64,000 bases of DNA from Strix aluco (lineage: Eukaryota; Chordata; Aves; Strigiformes; Strigidae): assembly GCF_031877795.1 (NCBI RefSeq), contig NC_133971.1, forward strand, positions 67,578,463 through 67,642,462, written 5' to 3'. The notes beneath the pieces were generated by a model. The model was given only the letters and a program-made list of their open reading frames with translations. It had not been told where the DNA came from and made no database searches. Below are positions 59,496-64,000 of the stretch, one piece after another; the stretch's first letter is position 1, and each line of letters opens with the position of its first letter. A program made the translations under genes and the position numbers.

Positions 59496-62400
59496 GTGAG
59501 CGCGGGGCGGAGCTGGGAGCGCTGATCTCGGCGGGGGGCGGGGGCGTGCGGGCGCGGTGCGGGCCGGGCCGGGCCGGGCTGGGCGGCCCATGGCGGCCGG
59601 TGCCCGCTCTGCCTCCGCGCCCCGCACAGCGTCCCGCGGGTGCCCCCGCGGCCCTAGAGCTTTCTGGAAGTTGGGGTGCGGCGGGGTGCCGGGCTTCCGC
59701 TAACTAGAGCTGGCGGCACCTCGGGCCGGGCCGGACCGGCTCTGGTCTTCCCGCCGCGCGCGCGCTGCCTCGTCTCTGCCAGCCCGGGACATTCGTTACA
59801 TCCCGGGCAGAGGCGACATCTGTAAGCAGGTGGTTGTAAATAAGTTTTTCTTTTAAAATATATAAATCCGAGGTGCTTGGACGTAAAGCTTAGTTTTCCT
59901 TTGGAGTTCTGGGCGGTGCCTCTTGGTGAACTGAAACCGTTATCGTGCAGTTTTAATAGTTTTACTGCGCTTTCTGTTTCGTTTCTTCCCACTGTGTTAA
60001 TCATTAAGACGTCTTTGTGTGAATAAAAGGAGCTGTGAAGTGGTCTGTGTGCTCACTTGAAAGCATCTCTGGGAAAGTTGTAAGTGTGGCAGTGGTGTGT
60101 AATTACTTCCCAGCAGAAACTACTTTTGAGTGGCTTAAGCCTTTCCCTTTGTACGTGCATGCTTGCAAGGTGGCTTAAAAACAAATCTGAGATGACACTC
60201 CCTGAGCTTTCATCAGTAGGTGGGGATTGGTGACTTGTTTCAGGCAGGATCGTTCCAGATGAGACGATATAACCAACCCTATTTTGTTGATGGTGAGCCC
60301 GGAACATAAGATGGGAGTAGAGGAAACGAGGGGAGTGCTCAAAGTAACATTGTCATTGACTGTTTTTGAAGGGGTACAGATACAACGCTAGAAGTCTTGC
60401 CACGATAAATCTCTTTTGGCAAGTTGAAATCATGTAAGTTGTATTTGTAACCTGACTTACTAGCTATTAATATTGTCTTAGCCTATATTCATGTTCCGGT
60501 GAATAATGTATTTAATATTAGTTTACTCACAAAATTGGATATGCTGAAAGCATTGCTTATGCAAGACGTTTTATAATGTTGAGTTTGTGTCAGGGAGCTG
60601 ACATCTGCTACATGTGTCACGAACCCTCCCACAGATAAGCATCATCTGCTGTTAGAGAGAGGATAGTTTACTGTTTTATGTTAATGTGAAGTGAATGAAC
60701 TTCTAATATGTTTAACTGAGTGTTAATAGTGTAGCATTAATGTGATATCATGCCTGGAGCTTAAAAATGTAAAAAAATAATCTTGAAAACATCTGTTTGA
60801 TATCAGTAGGTTCTTTGTCCCTTACTCTTATCTGATGCAGGTGTTAAGGTACTTCTAGAGTGTGATTAACCCAGGGAAGATGTAAAAAAATGTTCTGTGG
60901 AATTAATTAGTGAAGTTATGTTATGTAAATTAATTCTGAAGTGACTGCTTCACGCTTCTTGTAACAGATCACTTCTGTATACGAGCCTTTCAGTTCTCTT
61001 TTAGAAATGGTTATGTCTTCCAAAAAGCAGATTGGACTCCTTCAAGAAGTGCGACTGATGTCTGCTGTATTTGCTGTTCTAGGTTTGTGTACAGCAGCTC
61101 CCATTTAGAACTAGATATATATGATGCAGTAACCCAATTGGAAGTCAGAACAGGAAGGTAACTTTAGAAGAAGCCTGTTAACTTTTTAGTTAAAAAATGT
61201 AAGCTTTCAATTCTATCTGGATGATGTGGTGAAAGAAATAAAGTATGTCATTATATAGAAGAAAAACAGATTAATTTAAATGAAGAGGAACAGATGGTAG
61301 TAAATGGAGGGTATGGGTAGAGAAATTTTTAAAAAATCAAAGAACTTTTGATTTCTTTACCTTTGAAGAAGAGTACAACTCAAATGGAAAATAAATCTGT
61401 AATTGACAAAGGCACTAACCTGTTTTTTTATTAATAGATGAAATGTGTGATATAGTTGGATTAAGGATTGAAATAATGCTTTTGAGTACTTCAAATATTC
61501 TATCAGTTTGAAAATTTAGATTCTCAATGACATAAATTCTTAATTTATGAAATTATCTCAGGTTTTGCTTCCTGGGTGGTTTTTTTGCCCCCTCCCTCCT
61601 AGTTGTGCCCTTAAGTGACTTTGTGTTCCCATAATACATCTCCTATAAGAAAGAGACATGGGGCTCTAGCCTTATCTTCTATACATTGGTATAGCAGTAA
61701 TACAATTATACTTACATCAGCTTAGGGTGTCCTTCACAATTCCTGACTGAACAGGCTGTTTCCTGCTTTGTTATTGCAGTTCCTGCACCTTCCCGTGATT
61801 CTCATGTGGCTGTCACATTGCCAGAACTCTCTCTGCCTAGACTTTATTGAAAGAGCTTATTCAGACTTAAATCAGAGACCAGATCATGGCTTTAGATGTA
61901 ATTGCAGAGATCTCATTCATATCAGTGGGAGCACATCTTTGGCATTTGAAAGTGGAAGCCTGCCTTTTGGGCTACTGCTGCTGAAGAAATGAAATTTTGG
62001 TTAGCTGCTGCTTTGGTCTCTGAAGGTTGTTTTAACTTTAATTTTTATTCTGATTATTTTGTTACATCAGATTGGTAGGACAAAGTGGAAGAGTATGACC
62101 AAGTCTATCAGGTTGCTCGAGGCTTTCTACCTCTACCCCTCCAGCTTGAGAGTAACAAGCTTCTGGTTGTTGATTTATCTGTAGCTAACTTCACCCTGTT
62201 GAATGCATTGACTTCACTGAATTGAACAACTCAAATGCTAAACAAATGACTCTATGAATTGAGTTACTGGCTCAAAACTGATAAGAACAGTAGTATGTTT
62301 AGGTAAATCCCACTGGAATTAAACCAGTTTCTGTTGGCTGTATCACACCAATTTCAGTGATCTTCAGCAGTTGAAGTAAATGATGCTGTGGATGTTTTGT

Positions 62401-64000
62401 TACTGGTTATGTAATCTTGTTCCACCTGAATTATGAACACGGGTAGTATAAAACTTAGCATGACATTCAGAAGATTCATACCACGTACTTCACTTCTATG
62501 CAACTTATTGTCAGTAATGCCATGCTAAGGAAGATTTTTAGTAAAGTACGGTACCGTACTGTCTAAATAAAGTGCTTCTAATGGGAGAAGTCCACACACC
62601 TATGTACCTCTTTGAGAATCAATCATACATTAGTTTCATGTTCTTGGACACTATAAAACGCCTCAGCTATGGTGAAGCTGAAGACCGCTGTGTTTTTTAG
62701 AAACATAATGAAAGCATTCTGAGGGTTAAAACTGTTCATCTTGGAAGTTTGCCAGCCATTATTCATTAAACTGTTTTACACAGCAAAGCACAACTGGTAT
62801 ACACCCAAATAATTGCCAAAGGTTTTTACCCTTACTGCTAGCATTTTTCTTTTTAATACTTCATTAAAAATATAGCATAGTGAAACTGAGGCAGCATGAT
62901 TAGATGTTACGAGACTTTACTGAAGCACCTTCCAGTCCATTAAGCTGGTTCCTTAAATTTCTTGCTTGTAGGATTTTAACTGAATTGCTAGTTGACAGTT
63001 TAGCTATTAAGTCCTTTGTGGAGCACTGTTTTTCCTGTTAAATCAGGATAGTTAAGAGATGAACAGTGCTGCCTTCTCAGGGTTGCCAATATAATTCTGA
63101 ATTTTCCCATGTTAAATTAACCTGAGCCTGAACCATTACCAGGAGTGATGAGCTGCTGTCTTTAAAAACAAGTCACTTTTGCTTATACTGATGCTTAGAG
63201 GGCACTTTTGCTTTTCCGAGTTTGCTGTTACTGATCCTCCAGGTTCTAGCAATCTGGAAGGTTTTGTGTTCAGAGAGAAGTATGCTAGGCTAGAGCAATA
63301 GAACCTTAATTATATAAATAAGACTTGATATTTTAATACTGAAGATCCAAACTTAACCACTGGGCAATGAGCTTGAGTAATTAATTGCCTGTCCCCTGGA
63401 GAAGCATGTGAATTAACTAAGCAGTCTGTGCTTTTTAGAGGAATTTCTCAGTGTCGTACATTCTTCTACATTTTAGGAGGAAAACTTCGGCAATGGATAA
63501 ATCAGCTTGCAATTTGGTGTACTATAATATGCTGTTATATATTATTTCTGTAAGAAGTAGTTAGGCAATACAGTATTGTCTAAAGCTGAGCTTTCAGCAT
63601 GTGACAGTGTGTATGGCAGTTGTTCTCTTTCTTGGATGCTCTTCCTACTCTTGATGGTGTCAGCCTCAAAGACTGAACCAGAAATTATATTTTCATGGTT
63701 TACACTCCTCAGAAGATTTCTGCTTTGTAAGCTTGTCCAGTCTAAACTTAAACAGGAATGTGTTTCCAGCAGAAAAAATGATGTGGCAAGACATTTTAGA
63801 CTCTGGGAGTAAATTATGTGAAGTGCCATACAATTTAAACTTGCTGTCTTGGGTCCTGCTTTACTTATTTTCTTGTATTTTAGCATAAGGCGGCAGTGAC
63901 AATTGTTTTCACACCCTTCATGTCATTCCTAGTTCAGTAACTCCCAGCTGTATCTTTCTGCAGATGTTTTGACTGCAGCCTGGAGGAACCTACTTCAGCA
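59496..64000 (+). other. Probable first intron of the CpG-island gene
   Basis: Begins with the donor GTGAGC and loses GC content after about 59,760. I found no following exon with matched splice sites; open frames at 61,768-61,992 and 63,542-63,886 have no supporting context. No LTR or CR1 was recognised. Confidence 0.5.

Larger units (their letters stand above)
58880..59760. promoter_or_regulatory. CpG island promoter
   Basis: An abrupt shift to very GC-rich, CpG-dense sequence with GC boxes (GGGGCGG-type, for example near 59,530), a GGC repeat and the first coding exon of a plus-strand gene. No TATA box is obvious, as expected for a CpG-island promoter. Such islands are often bidirectional; a minus-strand transcript from here is possible but not shown. 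Confidence 0.85.

Overview
The window reads as bird nuclear DNA. The evidence is three 5'-truncated CR1 LINE copies whose 3' ends carry the usual repeated 'tcatagaatcat/acagaatcac' motif, a TATA-containing ERVL-type LTR of a kind common in birds, several other avian-style LTRs, and a CpG-island promoter followed by long AT-rich introns. It is probably a neoavian species; I cannot name it from the sequence alone.

Layout. Positions 1-35,540 are mostly AT-rich noncoding DNA. They hold one solo LTR (1003-1527), two further degraded LTRs (about 12.8-13.3 kb and 25.1-25.75 kb) and three CR1 fragments (16.6-17.7, 25.8-26.4 and 33.8-34.5 kb), all CR1 on the minus strand. Seven short open segments on the minus strand, between 7.6 and 33.6 kb, are bounded by plausible splice signals. 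I read them as candidate exons of one unidentified minus-strand gene. Positions 35,541-54,715 are a stack of endogenous retroviruses. A plus-strand provirus (ERV-A) with paired LTRs has been broken by a solo LTR in gag (37,409-38,337), a complete minus-strand provirus in gag (ERV-B, 38,356-48,420, 4-bp duplication), a solo LTR in pol (50,457-51,098, 5-bp duplication) and another insert in RNase H. ERV-B was in turn hit by three solo LTRs: an almost identical pair in opposite orientation (40,089-40,946 and 42,404-43,258) and a 311-bp ERVL-type LTR (46,166-46,476), each with its own 5-bp target duplication. All retroviral genes seen are broken.

Directly against the right edge of ERV-A lies a small minus-strand gene (54,715 to about 56,005) for a 109-residue RING-finger protein resembling the RING region of TOPORS. 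It has a TATA box, a short non-coding first exon, a good intron, a single coding exon and a polyadenylation signal whose expected cleavage point falls at the LTR boundary. On its other side is a third, partial LTR related to ERV-A in plus orientation (56,180-56,514), so the gene is sandwiched between retroviral LTRs and shares a divergent promoter region with one. This is the most interesting object in the window.

Positions 58,880-59,760 are a CpG island with the first coding exon of a plus-strand host gene I do not recognise (59,310-59,495, acidic and proline-rich, ending at a clear splice donor). The remainder to 64,000 looks like its first intron.

How the parts relate: the ERV-B LTRs are about 99% identical, so the stack is evolutionarily recent, and the elements inside ERV-B are younger still. 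The locus has repeatedly accepted retroviral insertions between the candidate minus-strand gene and the CpG-island promoter.
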